Notes: generated by a model from the sequence alone, not told the origin. A stretch of 64,000 bases of DNA from Owenia fusiformis (GCA_903813345.2 CAIIXF020000009.1:36633759-36697758), one strand, 5' to 3'; positions 49,357 to 60,640 are shown, numbered from the stretch's first letter. Program-made: numbers and translations.

Positions 49357-50225
49357 TAATGCCCAGCATAAAACGTGATGTCCCATTTTATGCTGGCATA
49401 AAAAGTGATGTCCCATTTTATGCTGGCATAAAAAGTGATGTCCCATTTTATGCTGAGCATAAAAAGAGATACCCCATTTTCTGCTGGTGTTATTTAGTAA
49501 GTGATGTTTAAAGGTGGTTCAAGATTTCAGACCCATCTTTCTTACATAGATTGCTGAACTTATTTTAGTTAAGAATTCCTAATAGAATTAAGAATTAATA
49601 GCTGAAACTGTTCTGTTTGTCCTAGCAAACAATATCCCAATATGCATTTGAAATTCATTTTTGTCTATATGTGTTGACAGTCTGTGATGTCATCATCAAT
49701 CATCACAATGGGAATTAGGTGAATTCTATCTGTGACAGTGAGATTATCTATGATGTCACATAGTAGTTTGATTTCTAAGAAATGTGGCAGAGTTCTATCT
49801 ATGACAGAGATGCTTTGTGATGTCATCATGAATTATCTCGTTTCCATTGTGATGATTGATGATGTCATCAGAGTACTTTGTGATGTCATCGTGAATTACC
49901 TCATTTCTATTGTGATGATGACATCACAGACTGTCAACAAATAGACAGAAGAAGTTGAACTACAAGTTGGAAAATTGTTTGCCAGGGCAAAACAACTCAG
50001 TTTCAGCTAATAATTCTTAATTCTATTAGGAATTCTTAACTAACAATGGTTCAGCAATCTGTGCCAGAATGATGGGTCTTAAATCTTGAACTACCATTAA
50101 ACATCACTTCCAAAACAATACCAGCATAAAATGGAGTATCTCTTTTTATGCTCAGCATAAAATGGGACATCACTTTTTATGCCAGCATAAAATGGGATAT
50201 CACTTTTTATGCCAGCATAAAATGG
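49357..50225. repeat. Inner inverted repeat with TCCCATTTTATGCTGGCAT units
   Basis: Arms near 49357-49640 and 49925-50225 are inverted. Each has three or four units of CATAAAAAGTGATGTCCCAT-type sequence, then a shared AAGAATTCCTAATAGAATTA block. The core is rich in TGATGTCATCA motifs. It is probably a separate foldback element nested in the larger one. Confidence 0.85.
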
Positions 50226-51240
50226 GACAATTTATAACAGGGTCTTAGTTTTATAATGTGGGGGGTCTTAGTTTTATAACAGGGTCTTAGTTTTATAACG
50301 TGGGGGGTCTTAGTTTTATAACAGGGTCTTAGTTTTATTACGTGGGGGGTCTTAGTTTTATAACAGGGTCTTAGTTTTATAACGTGGGGGGTCTTAGTTT
50401 TATAACAGGGTCTTAGTTTTATAACGTGGGGGGTCTTAGTTTTATAACAGGGTCTTAGTTTTATAACGTGGGGGGTCTTAGTTTTATAAAAGGGTCTTAG
50501 TTTTATTACGTGGGGGGTCTTAGTTTTATAGCAGGGTCTTAGTTTTATAACGTGGGGGGTCTTAGTTTTATAACAGGGTCTTAGTTTTATAACGTGGGGG
50601 GTCTTAGTTTTATAACAGGGTCTTAGTTTTATAACGTGGGGGTCTTAGTTTTATAACAGGGTCTTAGTTTTATAACGTGGGGGGTCTTAGTTTTATAACA
50701 GGGTCTTAGTTTTATAACGTGGGGGGTCTTAGTTTTATAACAGGGTCTTAGTTTTATAACGTGGGGGGTCTTAGTTTTATAACAGGGTCTTAGTTTTATA
50801 ACGTGGGGGGGGGTCTTAGTTTTATAACAGGGTCTTAGTTTTATAACGTGGGGGGTCTTAGTTTTATAACAGGGTCTTAGTTTTATAACGTGGGGGGTCT
50901 TAGTTTTATAACAGGGTCTTAGTTTTATAACGTGGGGGGTCTTAGTTTTATAACAGGGTCTTAGTTTTATTACGTGGGGGGTCTTAGTTTTATAACAGGG
51001 TCTTAGTTTTATAACGTGGGGGGTCTTAGTTTTATAACAGGGTCTTAGTTTTATAACGTGGGGGGTCTTAGTTTTATAACAGGGTCTTAGTTTTATAACG
51101 TGGGGGGTCTTAGTTTTATAACAGGGTCTTAGTTTTATAACGTGGGGGGTCTTAGTTTTATAACAGGGTCTTAGTTTTATAATGTGGGGGGTCTTAGTTT
51201 TATAACAGGGTCTTAGTTTTATAACGTGGGGGGGTCTTAG
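50226..51240 (-). repeat. Right arm: inverted 42-bp array
   Basis: About 24 units of the complement (GGGGGGTCTTAGTTTTATAA, CAGGGTCTTAGTTTTATAACG) face the left arm. Arm lengths differ (about 1.2 against 1.0 kb), so unit number has changed independently. Homogeneity is high. Confidence 0.95.
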
Positions 51241-52232
51241 TTTTGTAGGTCTTAGGTCTTAGGTCTTAGTTTTGTAGACACCCCATAAACAATACTTGCA
51301 TTCCTTAATTGCTTCTCATTTGCATAAAATATTACATCGTCTATTTTTCTAATCACTTCACCAATGTGTCTACCTTTGAGATACCCAACTTGATTTGAAT
51401 GTACAATGAGATTTAAAACCTTTTTTAACCTAGTTGCTAAAGCATGTGCTATGATTTTATAATCTACACAGAGTAGACTTAATGGTCTCCAATTTTGTAA
51501 ATAGAGAGGGTCACGATCCTTCTTCTGAATCAGAGATACCATGCCTCTTCTCTGAGAAATTGTAAGTTCACCTTCATTAAAGCTCTCCTCAACTGATTCT
51601 ATGAAAAATAATTTGATATTATTCCCAAATTTACGATAAAACTCAGCAGGAAGTCAATCTCCACCTGGTGTGCGATTTAGTGTCCGCTAAATTGGTCAGT
51701 TTTTGATTTTGATTATTTATAAGTACTGAAATATTTTTATTTGCTGCTTTGGCTTTGTTACCATAGCAACCATAACTCTACCCAAGTTTCATAATTTTCG
51801 TCAAAACTTTGCAGGTTAAGTTACAATGCATGACAGTACATTATGTAAAATTATGAAGACGATTGGCGCATATTCAAGAAAATGCCAGCACCAGTCCTGT
51901 TACTTTTGGAACACCCTGCAGTTTTGGCTTTTGAGAGTAGATTTTGTCAGGGAAAACATGTTATTATGGTCAAAGGGACTACTAACTCTTAACTACTAAC
52001 CATGGAAAAGGATAATCGTTTGTGCATCTGTGATCTCATATCACAGACAAATCACATTCACCCAGTATCCCTATTTCAAACATTTTAGGAATTAGATAAG
52101 AAATCAATTAAGTCATGGCCTATATCTCGATGAAATGACATATCTGTTATACTGTTACATATATCCCATATCGATTAATTGTTCCGTTATATGTAAGTCA
52201 CGAGTCATACCTTGGTGCCTACATTTTAGATA

Positions 52233-52819
52233 TACAGGGTGGTCAAAAAAATGGAAACCCTGTCACCATTTCCCTCATATCTTTGTCATTTTAGGGATTT
52301 ACTCCCTGATATTTGGCACACTTGTACATCATTCAATTTTCTACCAGCGTACCATATTTCATGACCATCAAATTGATAGTCACAATGTTACAGCACTTTA
52401 AGCAACATGCCCCAGTGGCCACTTTTGCACTTTCGGCAAACCTGCACCGATCATCCAAAATGTCCCTATTCAATTTTAACCTGTGGTGATACACTGAGAA
52501 AGAGTTATGAAATTGACCTCAGGACAACTGCAGACCTAAAAAAGGAGATCATCCATATCATTCAGGCCATACCTGCTAAGAAACGTAGTCAGATCATTGA
52601 CAACCTGTTCAGGTTTGCCGACAGCGTGATGGTGGCCACACTGGGGCATCTTGTTCAAAGGGCTGTAACATTGTGACTATCAATCTGATGGTCATAAAAT
52701 ATGGTATGCTGGTAGGAAATTGAATGATGTACAAATGTGCCAAATATCAGGGAGTAATATTCTAAAATGACAAAGATATGAGGAAAATGCAGGGTTTCCA
52801 TTTTGTTGACCACCCTGTA
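52233..52819 (+). mobile_element. Internally deleted mariner-like element
   Basis: Inverted ends of about 150 bp start TACAGGGTGGTCAAAAAAAT and end in the complement at 52819, with TA at both edges. Shared inner blocks include ATATTTGGCACA, TGTACATCATTCAATTT and ATTGATAGTCACAATGTTAC. Between them, 52490-52660 encodes a piece typical of a Tc1/mariner transposase C-terminus: LRTTADLKKEIIHIIQAIPA and then RSQIIDNLFRFADSVMVA. The catalytic domain is gone. Confidence 0.85.
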
Positions 52820-53360
52820 TGTATTGGAACCTAGGCTTTAACGACCCATGTTATTTGCAAATGTGACATTACATTCGTCGGGCAAATTTATTAATATTTG
52901 CTATGTCTAAACCTAAAACAGCAGTTACAGGTTATTTCATGAAAAAGATGGTGGAAAGAATAAATCAATATAAAATCATGAAAAATATATTCTTGCTGCC
53001 GCATTCTGATACTCGTCACAATCAGACAACAGATATGTTTTGATATGAAGAAGCCATATAGCTGATCGAGGAGGGTTTCTTTTCTCTGTTTGTAAAACAA
53101 TTTGTCCACAGTAATGCATTTATTAGAAACCGTAAACCCATTATTGTAACCGTCGTCTGACTTTACCAACCACTATTAATATTTTGTTCTAAAAACAAAG
53201 CGAATGATTACATAAAACTTATTGAAGTGAATACAGTGTCCTCGTGTTTTTGAAAAAATACTGTAATGAGATTTGTATGAATCAGAGCAATCCCCGGGAT
53301 TACTGTCTGATATGTTACGTTTCGTCCGGGACATACATCCTGGTACCTAAGTTGGAATAA
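52820..53360. other. Region between mariner and long-TIR element
   Basis: One minus-strand ORF (52891-53169) starts MVKSDDGYNNGFTVSNKC but matches nothing I recognise. No other feature is seen. Confidence 0.4.
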
Positions 53361-55837
53361 CACGCGGTAGTATCTCTTCGGGACGTATCGAAACCACTCC
53401 GTCCCGAAAAAACCGTTAATTTGAATTTAAAACCTACCCCAGTGTTTGAAAATCAAGGATTGTGAGTCTCACACTTCACCGTTTTTCTTCAAACTTGTTC
53501 CGTACAAAGCTTCACAGAAATACCTTTCAGTCGATACATTGTTTTCGTGTACAAAGTACCTCGTTTTAGCGGCGTTTTGGTCCCCAGCTGCGAGATAAAG
53601 CAAATTTTCATAACTTTCAACTGTAAGTCAAGTTATCTCGCCAGTCTTTTACCCATTCTCGCTCATAATTTCAGAATGGACTCCCATTACAACCTTCCAT
53701 CGCTACGTTTTGATTTTTGGGCATCAAACGCAGCAGTTTCTTAATCATCCACACATCTCTTAAAATTTGACTAATACGTCCCGTCACCTTCCACTACGCC
53801 CCGCCGAGTCTATGACTACAAACGTGGAGTTGTATTCTAAAACATTTTGTTCATCGTTGTGTAATTTTACATAGGTTTGCCTTGGTCGATTCTTAACACC
53901 AGTCTTAAGTTTAGCATACATACGGAGTATAACTATAACTGATTGCATGAAATTGATAATTTAAATGTTTGTGAAGATGTTGCTTTTTAACTTTAATTAT
54001 ATGTAATTGTCCTGTATTTGATTTTGTGAGGAAACCAAGTGTCTGATTTGAAACACAATAAAATCTGGAATCTTGTTTTGCTAATGTTCAACATAAATAA
54101 TTTATAAATTATCGGCCGAGGGCAGATTAGAGCGGATCAATCAATGATGTACAAAAAGTAACATGTAAAAGAAAAAACGCTATACTATTGCTCTCGACAG
54201 AAAGCTTCAATTTTCATTGCATCATATTTATTTATTTACCTGTATTTAAACAGAGTGGTTTTAAACATATGCAGTTACTGCTTAAATGATAATAACACTA
54301 TTTGCTTAATTCTATGAAGAATGTTTTTATAGTTTTTAATATTCTATCGTCCAGCGTATTCTCTCCGAATTATTGATCTGGCTATGCATTTTATGCACTA
54401 AACATAAACATGTAATACGTATCAGAATGATACTATACAATATTATATCACAAAGAACATTTTGTCATGACTATACATATTTTCTAAGTTCATCATCATG
54501 CCACAGTGTAAATGTACTGTATGACATCCAAAGCAAAGTACTAACAAAGCTTTACATTACATTATGAAACGTGTACCATATAAAATGATACATGTTTCTA
54601 ACGTTACCGGATTTTCTCGCATATACGCCCCCCTAAATTTAGGCTCATGGGCCAAAAATCGAATGTACTTACGCTTGTACGCCCATGGGCCTATAAAAAA
54701 TGACTATTTATTGATTTTTTCAATAAATTGAAGAGTATTTTGTCACTGGCAGATCGTTCTGTCGTTACTTTGTTTCAATATTAAGTTCAACGCTGTGCCG
54801 TAAGTGGCAGTGGTGGATCGTTCTGTTGTTACTTTTTTTCAACATGAAGTCCAAGGTTGTAGGTGACATTTCCTTTATAATTCTTACAAAACATGCGGTA
54901 GGACAACAGTAGGTACTGGTTGTCTTTGAGGAACCATTGTATTCATCAGCTCTTCTCACCTTTACGCCCACTGGGCCAAAAATCGAAAGTAGTACACTTA
55001 TACGCCCATGGGCAAAAAATAAGAGGTAAAATAACAGACGAAATTACCCCTTCTTTCAGTTATACGCCCAGGGCTTATATGCGAGAAAATCCGGTATGCT
55101 GAAAATAATATAATTGACATCACCCATCCTTTCGCATTTTAACATTTTTTCAAGGATAAGGCACTTTAAACGTTTCTTAAAAATATTTTCAATTGTTCAG
55201 TAATTAAAATCTTTATATTGCAATATAGGGAAATCTAAATTTTAGGTAGCCCTATATTGAAAATGGACAAGAATGGGTAAATCTTAAAACACAATCCGAT
55301 TGGTATTTAGAATCGACAATGGCAACCTACAAACGGACACATCGATGGACAAATTGTTTTAGAATGCAACTCTACGTGTATAGTGATAGACTCGGCGGGG
55401 CGTAGTGGAAGATGACGGGACGTATTGGTCAAATTTGAAGAGATGTGTTGATGATTTAGAAACTGCTGCGTTTGATGCCCAAAAATCAAGACGTAGCGAT
55501 GGAAGGTTGTAATGGGAGTCCATTCTGAAATTATGGGCGAGAATGGGTAAAAGACTGACGAGATAACTTGACTTACAGTTGAAAGTTATGAAAATTTGCT
55601 TTATCTCACAGCTGGGGACCAAAACGCCGCTAAAACGAGGTACTTTGTACACGAAAACAATGTATCGACTGAAAGGTATTTCTGTGAAGCTTTGTACGGA
55701 ACAAGTTTGAAGAAAAACGGTGAAGTGTGAGACTCACAATCCTTGATTTTCAAACACTGGGGTAGGTTTTAAATTCAAATTAACGGTTTTTCGGGACGGA
55801 GTGGTTTCGATACGTCCCGAAGAGATACTACCGCGTG
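53361..55837. mobile_element. 2.48-kb element with about 460-bp inverted ends
   Basis: Arms 53361-53822 and 55376-55837 are reverse complements at roughly 95-97%, starting CACGCGGTAGTATCTCTTCG. AATAA flanks both ends (53356-53360 and 55838-55842), a possible 5-bp target duplication. The unique core has no transposase and contains a separate MITE (54605-55096). Each arm carries the same 65-codon open frame (MYKVPRFSGVLVPS...). The superfamily is unknown. Confidence 0.85.
54605..55096. mobile_element. MITE with TACCGGATTTTCTCGCATA ends
   Basis: The ends TACCGGATTTTCTCGCATAT and ATATGCGAGAAAATCCGGTA are inverted repeats with TA at both edges. TACGCCCATGGGC strings recur inside each arm. The core holds a diverged direct duplication (GGCAGATCGTTCTGTCGTTA and GGTGGATCGTTCTGTTGTTA). 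It is nested in the 2.48-kb element. The ends fit a Tc1/mariner (pogo-like) MITE. Confidence 0.85.
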
Positions 55838-55949
55838 AATAAACGCCATTATGAATTGAACTCAAAGTTATATTCTGATGTCAATTTGACTAAAGAAGAA
55901 CAGTTTATTAATACTAGGCCTACTTTCAAAATGCATTCATGATCTACAT

Positions 55950-56400
55950 CAGGTTGTTTTGGCTTGAAAGCAGAATATGAAAAATGGGGAGAGGGAAATG
56001 GAGTTGCACTTTATATGATCAGAATGTGAAGGACACCATCCAACACAGGCTTTTTTTGTATGCCCTTTCTTTGGTAATGATAGAAATATTTTTTCTAAAA
56101 ATGTTATAGAAAAATGTAATGGAGCACTATCATCAGATCTTTTATCCGCAAGTGCGCAAATTAAAACATGTTTGGCCTTAGGAGAGGACATTTTTACATT
56201 GTGAAGACAAGAAGAAGTTTTAAGTTTAATAAATCTGTCAAGGGTATTTTGAGTATGACCGGTCCTCGGGCTACGTATTTCTGTAAATCTGTTTCTGTAA
56301 ACATATTCGATTAGGTTAAGAATTTCCGAAATAATCTCGACGTAAGACAGGCCACTGTAATTTCATGATTTCATGAAATTTAACTTTTATGTGAAGATAG
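55950..56400. other. Stretch with no recognised gene
   Basis: Short ORFs only; the minus-strand frame starting MSSPKAKHVLICALADKR (56191) is not recognised. Confidence 0.4.
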
Positions 56401-56407
56401 AATTAAG

Positions 56408-56582
56408 GAATAAAAACCGAGATTTTATGATTTATGGCGTAATATATGACCGAAGATTTTATTCTGTTCATTGTTAAAAGACCGAAATCGCGTAGCGATT
56501 GAGGTCTTTGGCAATGGCCAGAATAAGATTTGAGGTCATATATTTGACATAAATCATAAAATCGAGGTCTTTGTTACGATTC
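56408..56582. mobile_element. Small hairpin MITE (GACCTC/GAGGTC type)
   Basis: AAAACCGAGATTTTATGATTTATG with ATATATGACCGAAGATTTTA pairs with CAGAATAAGATTTGAGGTCA, TATATTTGACATAAATCATA and AAATCGAGGTCTTTG. An inner AGACCGAAATCGCGTAG-CGATTGAGGTCT hairpin sits at the centre. There is no coding content. Confidence 0.7.
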
Positions 56583-56794
56583 TAATATGATAAACAGACA
56601 AGAAACACAACTATTTGCATTTAAGAATTTTAGTGGTCATACATACTCCAATATAGACCAATAAATCAATTGTTCTAGCCAGTGTGGCGTTACGTATCAT
56701 ATTAGAATGGAAGATGTTCCACCATTTTATATGACACTTTTACCGGTAACTGCACTTAGGGTGATACAATGGGATGATATATTTATATTAAGTT

Positions 56795-56805
56795 TATATA
56801 TAAAT
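56795..56805 (+). promoter_or_regulatory. Candidate TATA box of the vWA gene
   Basis: TATATATAAAT lies about 45 bases upstream of the ATG at 56847. The spacing allows a very short 5' UTR. The region is AT-rich throughout, so a chance match is quite possible. Confidence 0.3.
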
Positions 56806-56846
56806 CCAATTGACAATTAATAATATTATACACAGAGTCGGGAATC

Positions 56847-56934
56847 ATGTGGCAATTTGTAGCGCTCGTTTTAGTTGCTCAATGCCTTATTACATTTAGC
56901 CTAATAGGTGGATTAAATGCCGAAGAACCAAAAG
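56847..56934 (+). CDS. vWA gene exon 1 (signal peptide)
   Basis: 29 codons plus one base. The hydrophobic core FVALVLVAQCLITFSLIGG with a likely cleavage before AEEPK shows a secreted product. The donor is 22 bases before the dispersed repeat at 56957. Confidence 0.72.
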
Positions 56935-57975
56935 GTATGAACAATTTAATTATTTAAGAAATATAGACCGAATAGCAGGGGTAATATCGTAGAATACACC
57001 CCGCAGGGCTAGGCACAAACTTTTTCTGTAACCCGAACGACCGAAGGGAGTGAGGGATTCGAAAGCTTTCGTGCCTAGCCCTAATTCGACGACATTACCC
57101 CTGCTCTGAGGTCTATATTACGATTCGAACATGAAAACTCAACAGAATGTTTCGAATATTCATTATGGTCCGCCCTTACTACGGCCCGCCGTTAGACGCC
57201 ACACATTACTCGTATCACCAGGGGTATTGTTCGCGAATATACCCCGGGTAAAATGTTGACTTTGTTCCGGTTTATAGAAGGCGTGAATACAATCATGTTC
57301 GAATCTTCGTTAGCACCAGTGTGATTTAGGTTGTTGAAAATAATCCAGATTCTTCAAAGATACTGTACGACCAAAGGGTTATGTATTTTAGTTAAGTCTT
57401 GGTTAACAACATATGTTACAGGAAAGAAAAAGAAGAAAAAAAGAAATCAGTTTCGTGTGCCAGCCTGTTGGAGGTGTCCATTCTTTCATTCATGCTCTTA
57501 TGATATTTAGGACTGTCATATTTTGTTTTCCCCTTTCGTCTTTTTATTCATTGATTTATTTACAATAATTATAAAAAGTGACTTCCTTTTCTTGTACAAA
57601 CCATGACAATGCTCGGCGACCGAGAGTCAAGGGCAATGTACTTCCAGCGAAATCTCACTCGGTGCTTCAAACTAACAGGTGTTCGATTGCTCAATTTTTA
57701 GGCCTTCCTTGATGTATAAATATCAGTATTTCTATAAAGTGGCACAGGATTACTTGTGATCTAGAACTATGGATTATCAATGATGAGTCCCTCAATATGT
57801 CGGACTTACAAATATTCTTTAAATACTTAATTCTAGTGAATTTTCAGATTTGTGTGTAGACTTAGTGTTCGCCGTTGACAATCCAGCGACAATATCTGAA
57901 GATCAAAGTGAGACCATACATAAACTTGTATACAACATACTTAGTGGGGTGGACATCGGCTCAAAGAAAGCGAAG
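56847..57975 (+). CDS. Secreted von Willebrand factor A-domain protein, first two exons
   Basis: Exon 1 (56847-56934) encodes a signal peptide, MWQFVALVLVAQCLITFSLI then GGLNAEEPK, and ends AAAG|GTATGA. Exon 2 (57848-57975) begins after ATTTTCAG, completes an Asp codon, and encodes DLCVDLVFAVDNPATISEDQ, a linker, and LVYNILSGVDIGSKKAK before GTATGT. This is the start of a vWA fold (first strand, MIDAS loop, first helix). Family knowledge: vWA domains bind matrix ligands through DxSxS; here the loop reads DNPAT, so metal binding is probably lost or altered. The following exon (expected to begin VGVV-like) was not found in the window. The gene is incomplete, and exon 1 was too short to stand out as an ORF. 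Confidence 0.75.
56957..57304 (+). repeat. Dispersed hairpin repeat (AAATATAGACCG family), copy 2
   Basis: This is the complete copy. A left hairpin pairs AAATATAGACCGAATAGCAG, GGGTAATATCGTAGAATACA with GTGCCTAGCCCT to GGTCTATATT (to about 57120). A right hairpin is bounded by GATTCGAACATGA and CATGTTCGAATC. Copy 1 at 34610-34935 lacks part of the left arm. It lies in intron 1 of the vWA gene. Confidence 0.85.
57848..57975 (+). CDS. vWA gene exon 2 (first part of the vWA domain)
   Basis: It encodes DLVFAVDNPATISED and then LVYNILSGVDIGSKKAK. The acceptor is GAATTTTCAG and the donor AAG|GTATGT, with phases matching exon 1. Confidence 0.78.
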
Positions 57976-58541
57976 GTATGTAGGCAAACTAGAAAAAACA
58001 TTTGTTGAGTTATAGCTACGGTCTAGGTTTGGGTAAAATGTGTGGGAGATATTTAGCAGCATAGCGCGCCTTCGTGGGTTTATAGGGTACAAGTACCATT
58101 ACTAGCTTGTCGATCATCAGGCCGTATAAGTTCAGGAACATTTTGCAAATTATGCTTATTTCTCATGGCACACCACATGTTTAAGTGAGGCGCTGGTGAC
58201 ATATTTCATTCAGGTAAAAGTGTTTAATTCATGATCCATGGCTAGATAACAACCTCAAGTTTCATTTGGTATGCAAATTATGATTTTGTATCAAAAATTA
58301 AAAAAGTTGAAGCATTTTGAAAAAAGTGGCGTTTTTGGCCCACACTGTATATTTTGCCATCTCAATGTGGTATCTTTGAATAAATCATTTATATCAATTA
58401 TGCAAATATTTGTATTCTGAAACATCTATCACCAGTATGTTACATGGTTCAGTAAATATACATGAAGTGTTTGTTATAGCAAGCGGGAAAGCAAGCTACA
58501 CTTACTATATGATATTATAGTTTTGTATCCACATCTAATGG
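57976..58541. other. vWA gene intron, no further feature seen
   Basis: No exon continuing the vWA domain is recognisable. A CTGTAT-like mariner end begins at 58542. Confidence 0.4.
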
Positions 58542-59719
58542 TACAGGGTGACCCAAAAATACAACCCTCCATTTCTTCAATCTCACACCGGAATACCCTG
58601 ACATCGGTAAAGTCGAATACCGTTGTCACAAATGGCGGACACAACCGTCGCTTCAATTCTTGAATCACTTGGTCCTCGTTTCATGGGACTTTATAGTCAC
58701 TAATTCGGTGCATGTATTAAGCTCTTGTTATGATGCATTATAATTATGAAATCCCAATTTCTATCAAATGGGGTCGTGAATCGCCACACTATAGCGTCTT
58801 CGATATCGTCAATGACAACGGAATCTGAATTTGAAATGATTTAGAAAGACAACGACATATGGTAAGATATGACGACGGACTATGGTGGATGTATTGTATC
58901 GGAACATAGGAAAATGACAACTGTAAATAGACACTTTATCGTTGTCTTAACATATATCGTTGTCAAATATTACCTCTGTCACCACGATTTTACATCACAT
59001 TTGACCCACACCTACCATTTTCATTTATACAGTATCCGTTGTCCTTTGTCATATATTGATCGGTAAAATTAAAGTGGGCGCCAAAGTTTAAAACTGGGCA
59101 GGCGCAGCGTTCTCGCTAACCTATATAAAGAGATTACAAGGTACAGGCTTCAGAGGTAAGTCAGGAAGGTGAACAATCTTCGTCCCATGTTGATTTCCCG
59201 TATAATCGTAAACAGGCAAGTTTCACCATTGAAATTGAAAATTACTATTAGATATACTTTGTAGATGTTATTAATGAGCTATTATGTGTATGCATCAATC
59301 AAATGACTCATTTTGAACATATAAAAAGTATTTGTGTTTTGTTTCCCAGGGAATCGTATTCCCATGTAGTACACACATAAATAGTGTACATTATGTAGTA
59401 CTTGTTATGTCCACCATTTGTGACAACGATATCTGGCTTTGCCGTTGTCAGGGTATCCCGATGTGCATCTAAAAATCAATGATTTATTGGTGCATACCGG
59501 GCTTTAGCCTGAGCTGCAATAAAGGATTTTCTACGAAAGTATGAATCTACCATAAATGATTTTTCTTCTTTTGTCAACATCATATTTTGATTTTTGATAA
59601 AAGCACTGTATTATCCCACATTGAATGAACTATCTGTAAATCAAAAATAAATAAAATATCTGTTATATTAAGAAAGTTATTCAAGACATGGAGGGTTGCA
59701 TTTTGGGGGTAACACTGTA
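58542..59719. mobile_element. Mariner-like MITE with TACAGGGTGACCC ends
   Basis: TACAGGGTGACCCAAAAATA and CAACCCTCCAT (58542) pair with ATGGAGGGTTGCATTTTGGG and GGTAACACTGTA (to 59719). Inner blocks GTTGTCACAAATGG-GGACA and CCACCATTTGTGACAAC are inverted too. Edges are TA. The 1.18-kb interior has no transposase. Confidence 0.8.
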
Positions 59720-60128
59720 TCGGGCGTACCTCGGTGGTTATTATTGGGTGTATTAATTAAAGTATCTTTCTAAGACTTAGAAGGAGAAATGTGAGATTTC
59801 GAGCCATATGTCTCAAGAAAATGCTCTTACCTTTCTAGTAGGATGAGTTCAGGTGCCAAAAACAGCTGATCAAAGGATATATATCATTTTCTAATTGAAA
59901 ATTTTTGTTGAGCCCTGCATTTTTAACACTGTTTTGACAGGAAGTCATACCCAAAATGAAAACTGAATAAAACAACATTTATCCTAAATGTAGATCAAAA
60001 TACTTATTCAGACGTGCAAAATGTTAATATTAGTAGTAATGCTGATCATTTTTAAGAAATTTAAGCATGTAAATAAGACTTTTTTCGTCCATGGTTTTAT
60101 AGATGAAGAATTTGTCCCTTCAGGAAGC

Positions 60129-60214
60129 TTTGACAGTTTGGTGTAGTGGTTAAAGCTTTGGGCTCAAACAGACTTTTATTCCAAAAGATCTGGGTTCAAA
60201 TCCCTCCGGTGGAA
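60129..60214 (+). repeat. tRNA-like sequence, probably a SINE head
   Basis: TTTGGTGTAGTGGTTAAAGC (A box) and TCTGGGTTCAAATCCC (B box) are well formed. A CTTTT-ATTCC-AAAAG stem sits where a long variable arm would be (Ser/Leu type). The acceptor stem does not pair. T-runs follow at 60225-60245. Confidence 0.6.
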
Positions 60215-60579
60215 TATGTTTTTATTCTTTATTTTTGTTTTTTTTCATTTTGATCCACAATATTTCTAAAATAAATTTTTATATATGGCATTTAAACCAT
60301 ATTTAGTATTTCCAAGGGTTTTAATTTTTAGATGAAATCATAGACAGTTACTTTAACAACTGAATATTCTCCAGAAAGAGGGTTGGTTGCTTTGACTCAA
60401 ATAAAGCTTCTCCATATAACTTGATAAAATACGAAGAAATCAAATTTTCTTTTTCTTTAATACCTCAGAGAAGTCTGTTTCCAAGATTGAAAAGTGGGAA
60501 CCATGATTTTGTCACTTGCATAGCTTCTTGCTGTCGTGCAATGCTCACCACTGTCATGCCCCTTTTTTCTAGTCCAACA

Positions 60580-60640
60580 ACATTAGACCTAGCCTGGGCC
60601 TCGTTTCTTATCTGACATGTCTTATGGCCCCGGCTAGGTC
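60580..60640. repeat. Small inverted repeat TTAGACCTAG
   Basis: ATTAGACCTAGCCTGGGCC and GGCCCCGGCTAGGTCTAA pair across about 25 nt. A minus-strand ORF (60465-60701, MSKPAERLNDRNKG) overlaps it; I do not recognise it as a gene. Confidence 0.5.

Larger units (their letters stand above)
47517..51284. mobile_element. 3.77-kb foldback element with arms of 42-bp tandem repeats
   Basis: The ends GGGTGTCTACAAAACTAAGA are perfect inverted repeats, flanked by ATAAACAAT at 47508-47516 and 51285-51293 (9-bp target duplication; 10 if the shared C is counted). The arms are long arrays of the 42-bp unit CACGTTATAAAACTAAGACC plus CTGTTATAAAACTAAGACCCCC, inverted relative to each other. The middle holds other repeats and no transposase. 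A 9-bp target and long terminal repeats suggest a MULE-type non-autonomous element. It splits the LINE RT between NASIVY and VDILSAYD. Confidence 0.92.
45430..51670 (-). pseudogene. L1/Tx1-like LINE relic, interrupted by a MITE and a foldback element
   Basis: On the minus strand the RT order is PGGD-stop-LPAEFYRKFG (51660), LIQKKDRDPLYLQNWRPLSL and VDYKIIAHALATRLKKVLN (51540-51400), NASIVY at the foldback junction (51285), then VDILSAYDSLNWDFM (47510), SIRQGCSISSLLYILCAEIL (47340), DGKPDKVKRSTLIGSFEQGG (46800) and a C-terminus VDLAHRFITCNFVLPIWDF (45690). It is 5'-truncated and carries stops, frameshifts and two insertions (45733-46125, 47517-51284). The gag/endonuclease part is absent. Confidence 0.85.
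44651..51918. mobile_element. Mariner-type element relic, expanded to 7.3 kb by nested insertions
   Basis: Ends CAGGGTGTTCCAAAAGTAAC with AGGACTGGTGCTGGCATTTT (44651-44691) return inverted at 51877-51918. Subterminal GGTAGAGTTATGGTT-CTAT is also shared inverted (44789 and 51759-51781). A decayed transposase C-terminus lies at 45070-45400. The interior was later filled by a LINE, a MITE and a foldback element. The original mariner was probably near 1-1.3 kb. TA target duplications are no longer visible; the outer bases are TG and CA. Confidence 0.82.
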
